From contig JAATVR010000140.1 in the NCBI GenBank assembly GCA_014523665.1, positions 1 through 19,861 on the forward strand: a stretch of DNA of 19,861 bases, written 5' to 3'. Position numbers and translations under genes: made by a program. Source of the stretch: Nitrososphaerales archaeon TH526 (GTDB taxonomy: Archaea; Thermoproteota; Nitrososphaeria; Nitrososphaerales; Nitrososphaeraceae). Of the stretch, positions 6,886-14,867 are shown one piece after another. Below the pieces are notes generated by a model. That model made no database searches. It saw only the letters and a list, made by a program, of their open reading frames with translations, and was not told the DNA's origin. Numbering within the stretch: the first letter of the stretch is position 1; each line of letters starts with the position of its first letter.

Positions 6886-9115
6886 AGAATATCGATTACA
6901 TTGATCCTGATGTTCTACGTGACTTCGGATTTAGTCTATTCGATAATTTTCACTGCATACAAGACACTGCTATACAGGAAATGGCATTGAAGCTTGCTCA
7001 AGGAAAGACGAAGTTCCGTGAGGGGTTTGGAAATATAGCAACGAACTTTGCATTCATCAAAGATAAAGAGATTCAGGAAAAGATATTGGAGTTAGCTGAG
7101 AAAAACAGTGAATTTACTTTTGACTTTTTGGGTGAGAATTTTGCATACATCAAAGATAAAGAGATTCAGGAAAAGATATTGGAGTTAGCTGAGAAAAACA
7201 GTGAATTATTGCAGTACCATGGCTCTGCATACAAAAAATGGATCGAGGGATTAATGCTGGAGTCGGCTCCATCGTTCTATCTTGAAACACTACAGACGAA
7301 GTCACAACATCTTCTTAATACAAAGTTAGGCGAAAACTTTGGATTCATAAAGGATGAATTGCTTCGCCGAAGGATGATAAAGTGGGCATTTGAAATGATA
7401 GAAAAGAATAAAGAGCTTGCATCTAGCCTTGGGCTTGGTCTTGGCGAAAAGTTTTGGTTATTACAAGATGATATTCAGGAAAAGATATTGGAGATAGCTG
7501 AGAAAAACAGTGAGTTTGCTTATGGCGTAGGACTGAACATAGGTGAAAATATTTCATCGATAGTAGACAAAAAAAAGCAGGAAAAGATATGGGACCTAGT
7601 TGAAAAAAACAGTGAGTTTGCTTATGGATTTTTTGATCATGTTGGTGTCAGTTTTCCATCCGTGAAAGATAAGAAGTTGCAGGATAAGATATTGCGATTC
7701 GAGGAAGATAGCAAGAATGCTGATGTGTTAGGGGGAAGTCTAGGAACAAGCTTTCCTTTGATAAAAGATAAGGAAATGCAGGATAAGATATTGGAGATTG
7801 CTCAGAGAAATGGTAAGTTTGCTTATGGGTTTGGCATGAAAATAGGAGGAGGCTTTGAAATAATTAGAAGTAAAGAGATGAAGGAAAAGATATTGGAGAT
7901 AGTCGATATCAACAAGAGCTTCGCCTCAAGCCTGGGGTTTGGTCTTGGCGAAAAGTTTTGGTTATTAGATGATGATATTCAGGAAAAGATATGGGACCTA
8001 GTTGAGAATAATAGCAGGTTTGCATGTAGCTTGGCAGGTAGTCTAGGTCTGAATTTTTCGTCGATAGCAGATAAAGAGATTCAGGAAAAGATATTGGAGA
8101 TAGCCCAGAAAAATGGTAAATTTGCGTATAGATTAGTGGCTGACTCCACGTTTTTTAAATTTTCGTCGATAGCAGATAAAGAGATTCAGGAAAAGATATT
8201 GGAGATAGCCCAGAAAAATGGCAAATTTGCATATAGATTAGCTGACCACTTAGGACACGAATTTGGGTCAATCACAGATAAGGGGATTCAGGAAATGATA
8301 TTGGAAATGGCTCAGAACAACAGTGAGTTTGGAACCGGTTTGCAAATAGACTTGTCATCAATAACGGACAAGGAGATTCAGGAAAAGATATTGGAGATAG
8401 CCCAGAAAAATGGCAAATTTGCATATAGATTAGCAGAATTTCTTGCTCCCTATTTCTTGTCTCAAGCGGACAAAGTCATGCAGGAAAAAATAATGGAGTT
8501 GAGTGAGAAAGATAGGAAATTTGCATACATCTTTGGCAGCAGTTTTTATGATAGCTTTCCATTAATAAGTAATAAGAAGCTTCAGCAAAAAGTATTAGAT
8601 ATTGCTGAGAAGAACGGCGAGTTTGCAGCTGGTCTTGGTAAGGGACTAGGCTTGTCTGGAGCAAACCTGAACAAAAAGCTTCAGCAAAAAGTATTAGATA
8701 TTGCTGAGAAGAACGGCGAGTTTGCAGCTGGTCTTGGTCTGGGATTAGGCTTGTCTAGAACGTACTTTAACAAAAGATTTCAGATTAATATTTGGGATTT
8801 AGCTGAAAAAAGTACAGAATTTGCAATTAACTTTGGTTACGGTACCGCTAAAAACCTTTCATTGAAAATAACAGAAACTGACGAATTAATATGGGAAAAG
8901 GTAGAGGCCTACAGGAATTTTGCATTTGGTCTTGGTTACGGACTACGCAACAGGGTCCAAGATGAAGAGGAAGGCGTTCGTGCATACGTATCAAATATTG
9001 AAAAGAAGAATCCATCCTTCGCCGAAGGGTTAGGTTTCGTAGGAATATCAAACACTCCTGATGATCGATCAAGGATATTGCATGCTCTTGAGCAGAAAGT
9101 TCTTAGGCTTGACGA
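6800..9115 (+). repeat. Array of about 20 novel ~33-codon repeats
   Basis: Spacing is about 93-105 bases. Near-identical neighbours include 7055-7114 with 7148-7207 (60 bases, identical), 8577-8639 with 8676-8738 (63 bases, identical), and three close copies starting near 8060, 8162 and 8354. A consensus core is QEKILEIAEKN followed by FAYGLG. Confidence 0.8.
6858..6885 (+). other. Frameshift site inside the receptor gene
   Basis: The first frame ends at TAG 6883-6885. The second frame is open from 6858, just after TGA 6855-6857. Moving to the second frame after the TTG at 6874-6876 turns KILIR-stop into KILDSIENIDYIDPDVL and restores the repeat pattern. One missing G explains it. There is no slippery heptamer, so an indel mutation or a sequence error is more likely than programmed frameshifting. 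Confidence 0.75.
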
Positions 9116-10547
9116 GCAAAAAGATCCAGATGTCAAGCAGTTAACTATAAAAGGATACGAGTTAGCTGAACAAGGGAATATTAATGAAGCTATCAAGTGT
9201 TTTGATAAGGCATCAAAAATAAGGCCTGATTATTTTGGTGCTTGGTATATCAAAGGACTAGTTTATAGTGATTCAGGAAATTATGAGGATGCAATAAAAT
9301 CCTTTGATGAAGCAATAGAGATACATCCTAATGATGCGTTTGCCTGGTACAACAAAGGTTTAGTCCTTACTAAGTCAGGAAAGTCTGAGGAATCTATCAG
9401 TTGCTATGATGAGGCTATAGAAATAGATCCTAAATATTCAATAGCTTGGTCTGCGAAAGGGACAGCTCTTTCCTATCTAGGAAGATATAATGAGGCATTG
9501 AAATCTTACGACACATCTATGGGGATTGATTCCAATAATGAAGATGCATGGTCAGGTAAGGGTTTAGTTGTTTTAAACTTGGGGAGAGCTGACCAAGCTA
9601 TAGGTTTTATTGACAAGGCTCTGGAGATAAATCCAAAGTTTGTTGAAGCATTATCCAACAAGGGTTTAGCCCTTATTAATTTGGGGAGAGCTGACCAAGC
9701 TATAGGTTTTATTGACAAGGCTCTGGAGATAAATCCAAATATTCCTCAGATATGGAATAATAAAGCCCTAGCTCTTAATATTTTAGGGAGGTACAATGAA
9801 GCTCTGGGTGCCTCTGGCAAGGCTTTAGATCTTAGTTCTGGTTTTCCTCAGGCACTGTACAACGAAGGCTCAGCTCTTCAGGGATTAGGGAACTTAGAAC
9901 AGGCTATACAAAGCTACGATAAGGCGTTGGAGATAAATCCAAAGTTTGTTGAAGCATTATCCAACAAGGGTTTAGCTCTTGAAGAATTAGGGAAGTACGA
10001 TGAAGCTATAGAGTCTTACGATGTAGCTATAAAAATTGATGGTACCATTCCTGATCTATGGAACAACAAAGGTCTTGCTCTTTATAACTTGAGCAAGTAC
10101 GATGAAGCTATAGAGTCTTACGATGTAGCTATAAAAATTGATGGTACCATTCCAGATCTATGGAACAACAAAGGTGTTGCTCTTGGCAGTCTGGGCAAGT
10201 ACGATGAAGCTATAATATGTTATGATGAAGCTATAAAGATTGATGAGAAATTTGCTTTAGCGTGGAACAACAAAGGTCTTGCTCTTGGCAGTCTGGGCAA
10301 GTACGAAGAAGCTATAGAATGTTATGATAGAGCTCTCAAGATCCATGGGAAGTACGCTGATGCATACTATAATAGAGCATGTTCGAGATGTAGAATAAAC
10401 CAGATAGATGAATGTCTTGATGATCTTAAAATGGCTATAACACTCGACGAAAGTTGTATCGAATTGGTAAAAAAAGACGAAGCTTTTAACTCTATAAAAG
10501 AAAACGAAGAATTTAAGCTATTGTTTAGTAGACAAGCCACGCCGTGA
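6981..10547 (+). CDS. Receptor C-terminal part: novel ~33-residue helical repeats followed by 13 TPRs
   Basis: A 1,188-residue frame from ATG 6981; the coding pattern extends back to about 6858 and joins the NTPase frame upstream. Residues 1 to about 710 are roughly 20 tandem copies of a 29-37-residue unit with core QEKILEIAEKNGKFAYGLG and a tail of the type LGxxFxSIxDKE. Each is probably a helix, a Gly-rich turn and a second short helix. I cannot assign the unit to a known repeat family. Residues about 718-1165 are 13 classical 34-residue TPRs (AWYNKGLVLTKSGKSEESI; LWNNKGLALYNLSKYDEAI). Several neighbouring units are nearly identical in DNA, showing recent expansion. In STAND/NLR proteins such C-terminal repeat arrays sense the trigger. 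If the frameshift is real, this piece would be made separately or not at all. Confidence 0.75.
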   Translation: MALKLAQGKTKFREGFGNIATNFAFIKDKEIQEKILELAEKNSEFTFDFLGENFAYIKDKEIQEKILELAEKNSELLQYHGSAYKKWIEGLMLESAPSFYLETLQTKSQHLLNTKLGENFGFIKDELLRRRMIKWAFEMIEKNKELASSLGLGLGEKFWLLQDDIQEKILEIAEKNSEFAYGVGLNIGENISSIVDKKKQEKIWDLVEKNSEFAYGFFDHVGVSFPSVKDKKLQDKILRFEEDSKNADVLGGSLGTSFPLIKDKEMQDKILEIAQRNGKFAYGFGMKIGGGFEIIRSKEMKEKILEIVDINKSFASSLGFGLGEKFWLLDDDIQEKIWDLVENNSRFACSLAGSLGLNFSSIADKEIQEKILEIAQKNGKFAYRLVADSTFFKFSSIADKEIQEKILEIAQKNGKFAYRLADHLGHEFGSITDKGIQEMILEMAQNNSEFGTGLQIDLSSITDKEIQEKILEIAQKNGKFAYRLAEFLAPYFLSQADKVMQEKIMELSEKDRKFAYIFGSSFYDSFPLISNKKLQQKVLDIAEKNGEFAAGLGKGLGLSGANLNKKLQQKVLDIAEKNGEFAAGLGLGLGLSRTYFNKRFQINIWDLAEKSTEFAINFGYGTAKNLSLKITETDELIWEKVEAYRNFAFGLGYGLRNRVQDEEEGVRAYVSNIEKKNPSFAEGLGFVGISNTPDDRSRILHALEQKVLRLDEQKDPDVKQLTIKGYELAEQGNINEAIKCFDKASKIRPDYFGAWYIKGLVYSDSGNYEDAIKSFDEAIEIHPNDAFAWYNKGLVLTKSGKSEESISCYDEAIEIDPKYSIAWSAKGTALSYLGRYNEALKSYDTSMGIDSNNEDAWSGKGLVVLNLGRADQAIGFIDKALEINPKFVEALSNKGLALINLGRADQAIGFIDKALEINPNIPQIWNNKALALNILGRYNEALGASGKALDLSSGFPQALYNEGSALQGLGNLEQAIQSYDKALEINPKFVEALSNKGLALEELGKYDEAIESYDVAIKIDGTIPDLWNNKGLALYNLSKYDEAIESYDVAIKIDGTIPDLWNNKGVALGSLGKYDEAIICYDEAIKIDEKFALAWNNKGLALGSLGKYEEAIECYDRALKIHGKYADAYYNRACSRCRINQIDECLDDLKMAITLDESCIELVKKDEAFNSIKENEEFKLLFSRQATP
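9130..10480 (+). repeat. Thirteen tandem TPR units
   Basis: The period is 102 bases (34 codons). Exact copies include 9579-9637 with 9681-9739 (59 bases). The stretch starting at 9993 recurs at 10095 with almost no change. This points to recent unit duplication or gene conversion. Confidence 0.85.
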
Positions 10548-10556
10548 ATATCAGAT

Positions 10557-11049
10557 GGTTCTGTTGTTAAAAGTAGCGGTCACGTAGATATATAAAGCAG
10601 ATATTATGTCTAACAGTCAGGATTATTCAGGATTGATTTTTTCTCGTAAATGTCAATTAAGAAGCGTATATTATTATCTTGACGCTTCTGTTCCAGTACA
10701 CCATTGATATTGCAGTCAAAAAGTATTTTATTGATTAGTAGATAGTATCAGGATTTTATATCCCTCAGGCTTGTAGGTATAAAGTAACCATAGAAATGAA
10801 AGAACTAGAGTTGAGAATGTTGCCAAATGAATCACTGGCGAGTCTTTCCGTAATGTTATGTGATTCTTGAAGCTACGTGGAATTAACATAAGCCATGTCA
10901 CTGTGTATAAGTGGATTAAGAAGTACGTTACTTTAATTCAGAGCTACGTTGAAGAAATGCCATTTCTTCTCACATCCGAACTTGGTCCCACATTTTTCAA
11001 CCTGCGTTACATCCTGATGCCATCATACAGTCTTACTTTTTTGAGTTGA
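10557..11049 (+). pseudogene. Remnant of an IS6-like insertion sequence transposase
   Basis: GGTTCTGTTGTTAAAAG at 10557-10573 resembles the terminal inverted repeat of IS6-family elements (GGTTCTGTTGCAAA type). Downstream, LRGINISHVTVYKWIKKYV (about 10870-10926) matches the helix-turn-helix region of IS6-like DDE transposases. The codons before it (SLS...ML near 10840-10855) look like the preceding SLRDV helix in a broken frame. The catalytic DDE part is not recognisable after about 10960, and no second terminal repeat was found. The family was assigned from memory of the motif. Confidence 0.45.
10660..10689. terminator. Hairpin downstream of the receptor gene
   Basis: AGAAGCGT at 10660-10667 is a perfect inverted match of ACGCTTCT at 10682-10689 with a 14-base loop, about 115 bases after the stop. 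No T-run follows directly. It could be a transcript-end structure or part of the adjacent insertion-sequence remnant. Confidence 0.3.
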
Positions 11050-11170
11050 CTGATAGCTGGGGAGCCAAAGTACTGATCTTCCTCAACCCGTGTACGATTT
11101 TCTATCTGTCGTGCACTTCTCGTCCTATTGTTACTATTGTCAGCTTGAAGTCTGATATAAAGTTCAAACA

Positions 11171-11177
11171 AAGGAGG
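11171..11177 (+). promoter_or_regulatory. Shine-Dalgarno sequence orphaned from its gene
   Basis: AAGGAGG lies 71 bases upstream of ATG 11249, too far to serve it. The ATG at 11178 directly after it is followed by TAA. It suggests that the gene formerly began here. Confidence 0.4.
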
Positions 11178-11248
11178 ATGTAATATCGAAACAATTCTTT
11201 GTTCCTGTAGACTATGTTGCATACACATATAATAGATTCAGAGAATTC

Positions 11249-11941
11249 ATGGACGACTTCAAAAAGTTATCGGCTGCATCAGATGTTTATGCTAGACAAA
11301 CAATCTGGTGTAAATTGCAAGACGATGCAATCCACTTAATAAATTATACCCTAGGAGAATTGGAAAGGGATCTCAAGCAAGAGATCGATAAAAGCCTAAA
11401 ACATGATGTAATATTAACCTCCTCCATGCCAGATGTAAAGGACTTCGGAGACTTCTATAACAAAGTTGTAGATACGGAAAAGAAAATCCGACTTCAAGTC
11501 AGAGAAAGCATTTACCCCGTTCGCCTCATTCTATTTAGTTTACATAACAAGACAACTTCAATAATCCCTATAAATAAGTTCGAAAATGACGTATTTTTAA
11601 CAGACGAAAAGGTTAGAATTCTTGTTTCTAAATACAATTCTGACTACTATGTAATGGTAGGTGAAACTTGGACACCAAAGAATCTTGAAATTCAACAACG
11701 CATATCAGCGAATTATCGACATGGTGACATAGTCAAACTCTCAAGTCATGAGAAAAAGGAAGTCCTTATTTTCGTTGCTAAAACTAAAAATAGTATCAAC
11801 CCAGGACCCGATAAATTTGAGTTATATGAAATTATAAGAGAAAAACAAAATGATGAAGAATCAAAGATCTTGGAGCTCAGGAAGTTTGGTAAAGGCAAAC
11901 TTGAGGTGGGATATCAGGATCTTATAGGCAGCGGAGTTTGA
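11249..11941 (+). CDS. Hypothetical protein
   Basis: A 230-residue soluble protein: helical, charged N-terminal half (INYTLGELERDLKQEIDKSL; EKKIRLQVRESIYPVRLILF) and a more beta-like C-terminal half (VRILVSKYNSDYYVMVGETW; GDIVKLSSHEKKEVLIFV). No family recognised. ATG 11249 is the first start in frame, but the same frame is open and protein-like upstream (VDYVAYTYNRFREF, to about 11183). A strong Shine-Dalgarno sequence AAGGAGG stands at 11171-11177, directly followed by an ATG that is out of frame and hits a stop at once. The native start may therefore have been near 11178 and been shifted by a small indel. Composition matches the rest of the AT-rich element. Confidence 0.6.
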   Translation: MDDFKKLSAASDVYARQTIWCKLQDDAIHLINYTLGELERDLKQEIDKSLKHDVILTSSMPDVKDFGDFYNKVVDTEKKIRLQVRESIYPVRLILFSLHNKTTSIIPINKFENDVFLTDEKVRILVSKYNSDYYVMVGETWTPKNLEIQQRISANYRHGDIVKLSSHEKKEVLIFVAKTKNSINPGPDKFELYEIIREKQNDEESKILELRKFGKGKLEVGYQDLIGSGV

Positions 11942-12137
11942 GACGGTTAATTAGGTAGGTTCAGAAAGTACCTCCACGCTGACTGCGGAAGTAATAAATG
12001 ACTGAAAGCTTGACAAACAACAAACATCCCATCCAGACACACTCGATTCTTTCAGACTATCATTATGCAATTACGAATTTCCAAAGAATCTTTGATTGGT
12101 CATAACCTCTTATAGGTAGCAGTCTAGTTTCACCAAT

Positions 12138-12411
12138 TTGTTCAGTAATAATAATAATTTGCTTGAGCGAAATTTCAATTTTCCATATCCTCTGTCTCAA
12201 ATTTATCCTTCCTTTGAAACTGATTATGCTCTTGGACATAGTGGTTATCAAAAAATTCCATATAATATCAACAAGACACTCCCTGATAATTATAAAGAGA
12301 AAAATGTTACTGACAAATTGTGATGCGGATGGAAATGGTCATCCTGACTTTCCTTTCTCGGATGGTGATACTATAACTATTGGAGAAACACAAAGACAAA
12401 CTATTCCCTAG
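12138..12411 (+). pseudogene. Fragment of an unidentified protein, two frames
   Basis: Frame one (12138-12323) gives an Asn-, Tyr- and Pro-rich stretch such as NFPYPLSQIYPSFETDY. Near 12315 the reading passes to the neighbouring frame, which gives DADGNGHPDFPFSDGDTIT and then stops at 12411. The DxDxNG pattern resembles a calcium-binding loop of surface proteins. No start signal is visible. This is a weak call. Confidence 0.3.
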
Positions 12412-12444
12412 CGTTCAATCAGTTTCTCAGAGATGGAGCAAAGA

Positions 12445-12672
12445 TTACGGATCGTTATGTGCTCCGATGGTTCGATGTAGTTGGGTAGAGATATAACCTA
12501 GTTGCTGCTTGAATTTTTCGGCTTCAGTTGCCCATCCCTTCAGAAACTCATCAATCTCCCTAGGGGCTATGCTAAACTTATTTATCAATGTAACAAAGCC
12601 TTTAGCATCTTCTTCCTTATCCATTTGAGTAAAGATTGAGACTCGTTCATACATTTCAACCAAACTAGCCAT
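12445..12672 (-). pseudogene. Truncated antibiotic-biosynthesis-monooxygenase-like (ABM) protein
   Basis: The 75 residues read like the N-terminal two thirds of a small ABM-superfamily protein: VTLINKFSIAPREIDEFLKG, then WATEAEKFKQQ and LGYISTQLHRTIG, the typical strand-helix-strand of this dimeric ferredoxin-like fold. Members usually have about 100-115 residues. Here the frame ends with AHNDP soon after the second strand, so the C-terminal strands are missing. The start ATG 12672 looks native. It is the first of several truncated small metabolic genes in this region, all on the minus strand. Confidence 0.6.
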
Positions 12673-12703
12673 TTCATTAGAGATATTTTGACCCTTTCAC
12701 GTT

Positions 12704-12716
12704 CAGGGGGCCCCTG
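12704..12716. other. GC-only near-perfect palindrome
   Basis: CAGGGGGCCCCTG is symmetric around its central G. It stands out in very AT-rich surroundings, 32-44 bases upstream of the ABM-like start and 12-24 bases before GTG 12729. It could be a protein-binding site or an insertion or deletion scar. Confidence 0.4.
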
Positions 12717-12728
12717 TTACTCCACCTA

Positions 12729-13060
12729 GTGACAAAAGAAAGAAAAATTAAATTCGCAGAAAAACCATATATATGCATTAGTACCAAGAATTTGACTTTA
12801 TTAGGTCCATCTGAACTTAATATGTACAGACGTCGGTTTTTATGTTCACTCTATAAGTTAGCACGAGGACTTATGGATAAACCAGTAGATGCTGATAAGG
12901 TATTCAAAGAGATGGATACTGGCGTGGGGCTGAACAAGAGGCTACAGACAACCTAGTTGAAGATGCAATATTAAATGAATATGTTAAACGAGAGAACGGA
13001 GCTGAAATAATGCTAACTACAGACGGAGTTCAACGGTGCATGAGGGAATGCAATTCATGA
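12729..13060 (+). pseudogene. Small hypothetical protein gene with an internal frameshift
   Basis: The first frame (GTG 12729, or more likely ATG 12822) gives RRRFLCSLYKLARGLMDKPV and DADKVFKEMDTGV, then runs out at 12956. From about 12930 the neighbouring frame continues with AEQEATDNLVEDAILNEYVK and GAEIMLTTDGVQRCMRE, to TGA 13060. Together they make one protein of about 80-110 residues, shaped like a small winged-helix-type hypothetical protein. A single frameshift near 12925-12935 separates them. Confidence 0.5.
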
Positions 13061-13117
13061 GTGTCGAATTATATGAAATGTCAAAGCCAATCGTTCCACC
13101 AGTGAGTAGCCCCACAT

Positions 13118-13372
13118 AAGAGGCGCAGCTTCTACAGCTGAAAGCTGCTCAGGGATTAATGCTAAAATCTCGATAGGTGCAATCATATAATCTGCGAAGC
13201 CTCCATCGTATGAAATTCCTGGTACTTGGGCGTATCTACAAGTAGCAAAATCTCCGCGCCTGCAAGAGACGCAATGACCATAATGACCTTCATGCCAGCC
13301 AACAGCTACTCTCTGTCCTGTTTCCCATCGAGTGACGTCTTTGCCTGCCTTGTCTATAATCCCTGCAACCTC
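13118..13372 (-). pseudogene. Internal fragment of a zinc-dependent alcohol dehydrogenase
   Basis: The minus strand encodes EVAGIIDKAGKDVTRWETGQ, then RVAVGWHEGHYGHCVSCRRG, and on to PGISYDGGFADYMIAP and LSAVEAAPLM. This is the catalytic-domain part of a medium-chain alcohol dehydrogenase, with the first two Cys of the structural-zinc loop (CVSC) and the conserved GGFADY turn. Both ends are missing: upstream, the frame is fused to an unrelated membrane-protein fragment; downstream, the similarity stops just before the expected Cys-Ala-Gly and Rossmann domain. The zinc-ligand Cys/His start of the protein is absent, so it cannot work as an enzyme. Confidence 0.65.
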
Positions 13373-13747
13373 AGTAGCATAAAACCTCTTACCCAATAGT
13401 ATCGTAGGAACCAGCAACACATAAGTACACATCCCCAGATACCAGCTATCCAAAGATCCTCCGATGTAAACTGCATCATGAATGATAATTCCTACGATCA
13501 ACAAGCTTATTATTTTCTGCAGTATCGAATCCGTCATCATAGACTCTGAAGAAGTAGCTATTTTTAACGTGAATAATATAAAGCTACCAAAAATAAAGAG
13601 GTAGATCCATGTAGTGTCATTGAAGAATCCGATGCTTGCAGCATAAATGCCGATAATTAGCGGTGAAAGAAAAAGTAAGACATGAAACCATCCTAATTGA
13701 AACGAGGGATTTTTGTTAGCCTCATATTTGCTGGGAATAATCCTTCT
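13373..13747 (-). pseudogene. C-terminal fragment of a polytopic membrane protein
   Basis: Reading continuously from 13747 on the minus strand gives NKNPSFQLGWFHVLLFLSPL and then about four hydrophobic segments (TWIYLFIFGSFILFTLKIAT; IISLLIVGIIIHDAVYIGG; YVLLVPTILLGKRFYAT). The frame starts after a stop, without an initiation codon, and runs directly into the alcohol dehydrogenase fragment. The ATG at 13540 inside it gives only a chimeric ORF. The ending LLVPTILLGKRFYAT is reminiscent of UbiA-type prenyltransferases, but this is not firm. Confidence 0.5.
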
Positions 13748-13857
13748 TTAGACTGACGAGTCAGCATGGGATTTAATCAGTATTCGATCTTGCAAGAGGA
13801 GATCTAATACACTACTATAAGTCATCATTATCCAATTGTTTCACCACTTTACAAATA

Positions 13858-13992
13858 AGACAAATTTTAATTTGCAGTTTATCTCTATACTATCAGGAAA
13901 CTTTACAATCTCCACTTTTCCTTTTCAAATGTCCTTACCTCATCAGGCGAGCTAAAGCTTTTTGCCAATATTTTTGCTGATGATATTGATTT
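13858..13992 (-). pseudogene. Probable N-terminal fragment of a cupin-domain protein
   Basis: The minus strand reads AKSFSSPDEVRTFEKEK, closely resembling the start of small single-domain cupins (SPDETRTFEKGK). After a frameshift near 13912 it continues VEIVKFPDSIEIN and then loses similarity. No barrel His motif follows. It is short and broken. Confidence 0.35.
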
Positions 13993-14263
13993 TTAAAAGA
14001 CGGTATTATCATTAAAAGGACTGCGGAGCTTGTAATATCTACAGTGATCTAAAGTCAGCCATAATCATTTTGGAAGAGAGTATTTTCTAATAACGATATG
14101 AAGTATATCACATTAAAAGCCTTTTCCAATATGAGATATCAGATTTATAGCCTAACGCTTTGATACAAAGCCAACGATAATAAAAGTTTAAGTGTCTATT
14201 ATCAAGCACACATCAAAATGCCATTTTATAGATAAGAGTAGCCCCAATTAAATTGATACTTAA

Positions 14264-14347
14264 ATGTGGTACTATATCAATTACTTTTATCTATTAGGTA
14301 CAGCATTTTTCCTTATTATTACAATTGCAATTATAGGGTTCTTATAA
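14264..14347 (+). CDS. Possible 27-residue single-span membrane peptide
   Basis: ATG to TAA encodes a peptide beginning MWYYINYFYLLG and continuing TAFFLIITIAIIGFL. It is almost entirely hydrophobic, with an aromatic N-terminal belt. It could be a real small membrane protein, but AT-rich DNA gives such peptides by chance. No Shine-Dalgarno sequence is seen. Confidence 0.25.
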   Translation: MWYYINYFYLLGTAFFLIITIAIIGFL

Positions 14348-14732
14348 ACAAATCGAACAGATTATAGTACCACAACCAATACATGCATTATCGATTTTAT
14401 TATGCTCCAATGCTTACAGTCACGCTTGAACCCATTATCTATTACAATGGATAATCTAATTATGATATTTGGTTGCTGGATAATCCTGCAACAGAATCGT
14501 ATGATGGTGTAAGTCGCAGGCGCCCCCCCAAATTGGATCAATTCATTTACGATCGGGTAGATCGAAAAACTATTTCAGACTCCTATATATGACTTCAGAA
14601 CAGTTGTGGTATGGTGCATTCTGGCGCCTTCCCTTATTAATATTAGGAAAAGTTCTGTGGCTACTGCTTAAGTAATCAGGAATTGATTCGAAAGATGTCA
14701 CGTGTCAAGACAACTAGATTTTAGTCCTGACT

Positions 14733-14867
14733 ATAGGATTATCTGCAGAAAGGTGGTTATATACCGATAAGTCTAGAGAAATTGAAGGCAAAAAACCAAT
14801 ACTTGTACAATATGTTGGCAAAGTTATAAGTAAACAATTTGCCTCCCCTAATCCAAATCAGATTTGA
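14733..14867 (+). pseudogene. Fragment of an unidentified protein
   Basis: The frame reads LSAERWLYTDKSREIEGKKP and then ILVQYVGKVISKQFASPNP before a stop, with convincing protein character. A possible original start (ATG 14695, SRVKTTRF) lies in another frame and stops at 14724, so at least one frameshift intervenes. The YTDKSREI and YVGKV pattern is loosely like the start of some transposases, which I cannot confirm. Confidence 0.35.

Noticed and set aside
6858..6985. Programmed -1 ribosomal frameshift
   Set aside because: There is no slippery heptamer and no obvious downstream stem. A one-base deletion explains the sequence more simply.
6800..10480. CRISPR array
   Set aside because: The regular repeats are coding, keep the reading frame, vary in sequence and have no unique spacers.
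13055..13540. Open frame of 161 codons on the minus strand as a single gene
   Set aside because: Its first third belongs to a membrane-protein fragment that begins upstream of its ATG, and the rest to an alcohol dehydrogenase lacking both ends. It is a chance fusion of two pseudogenes.
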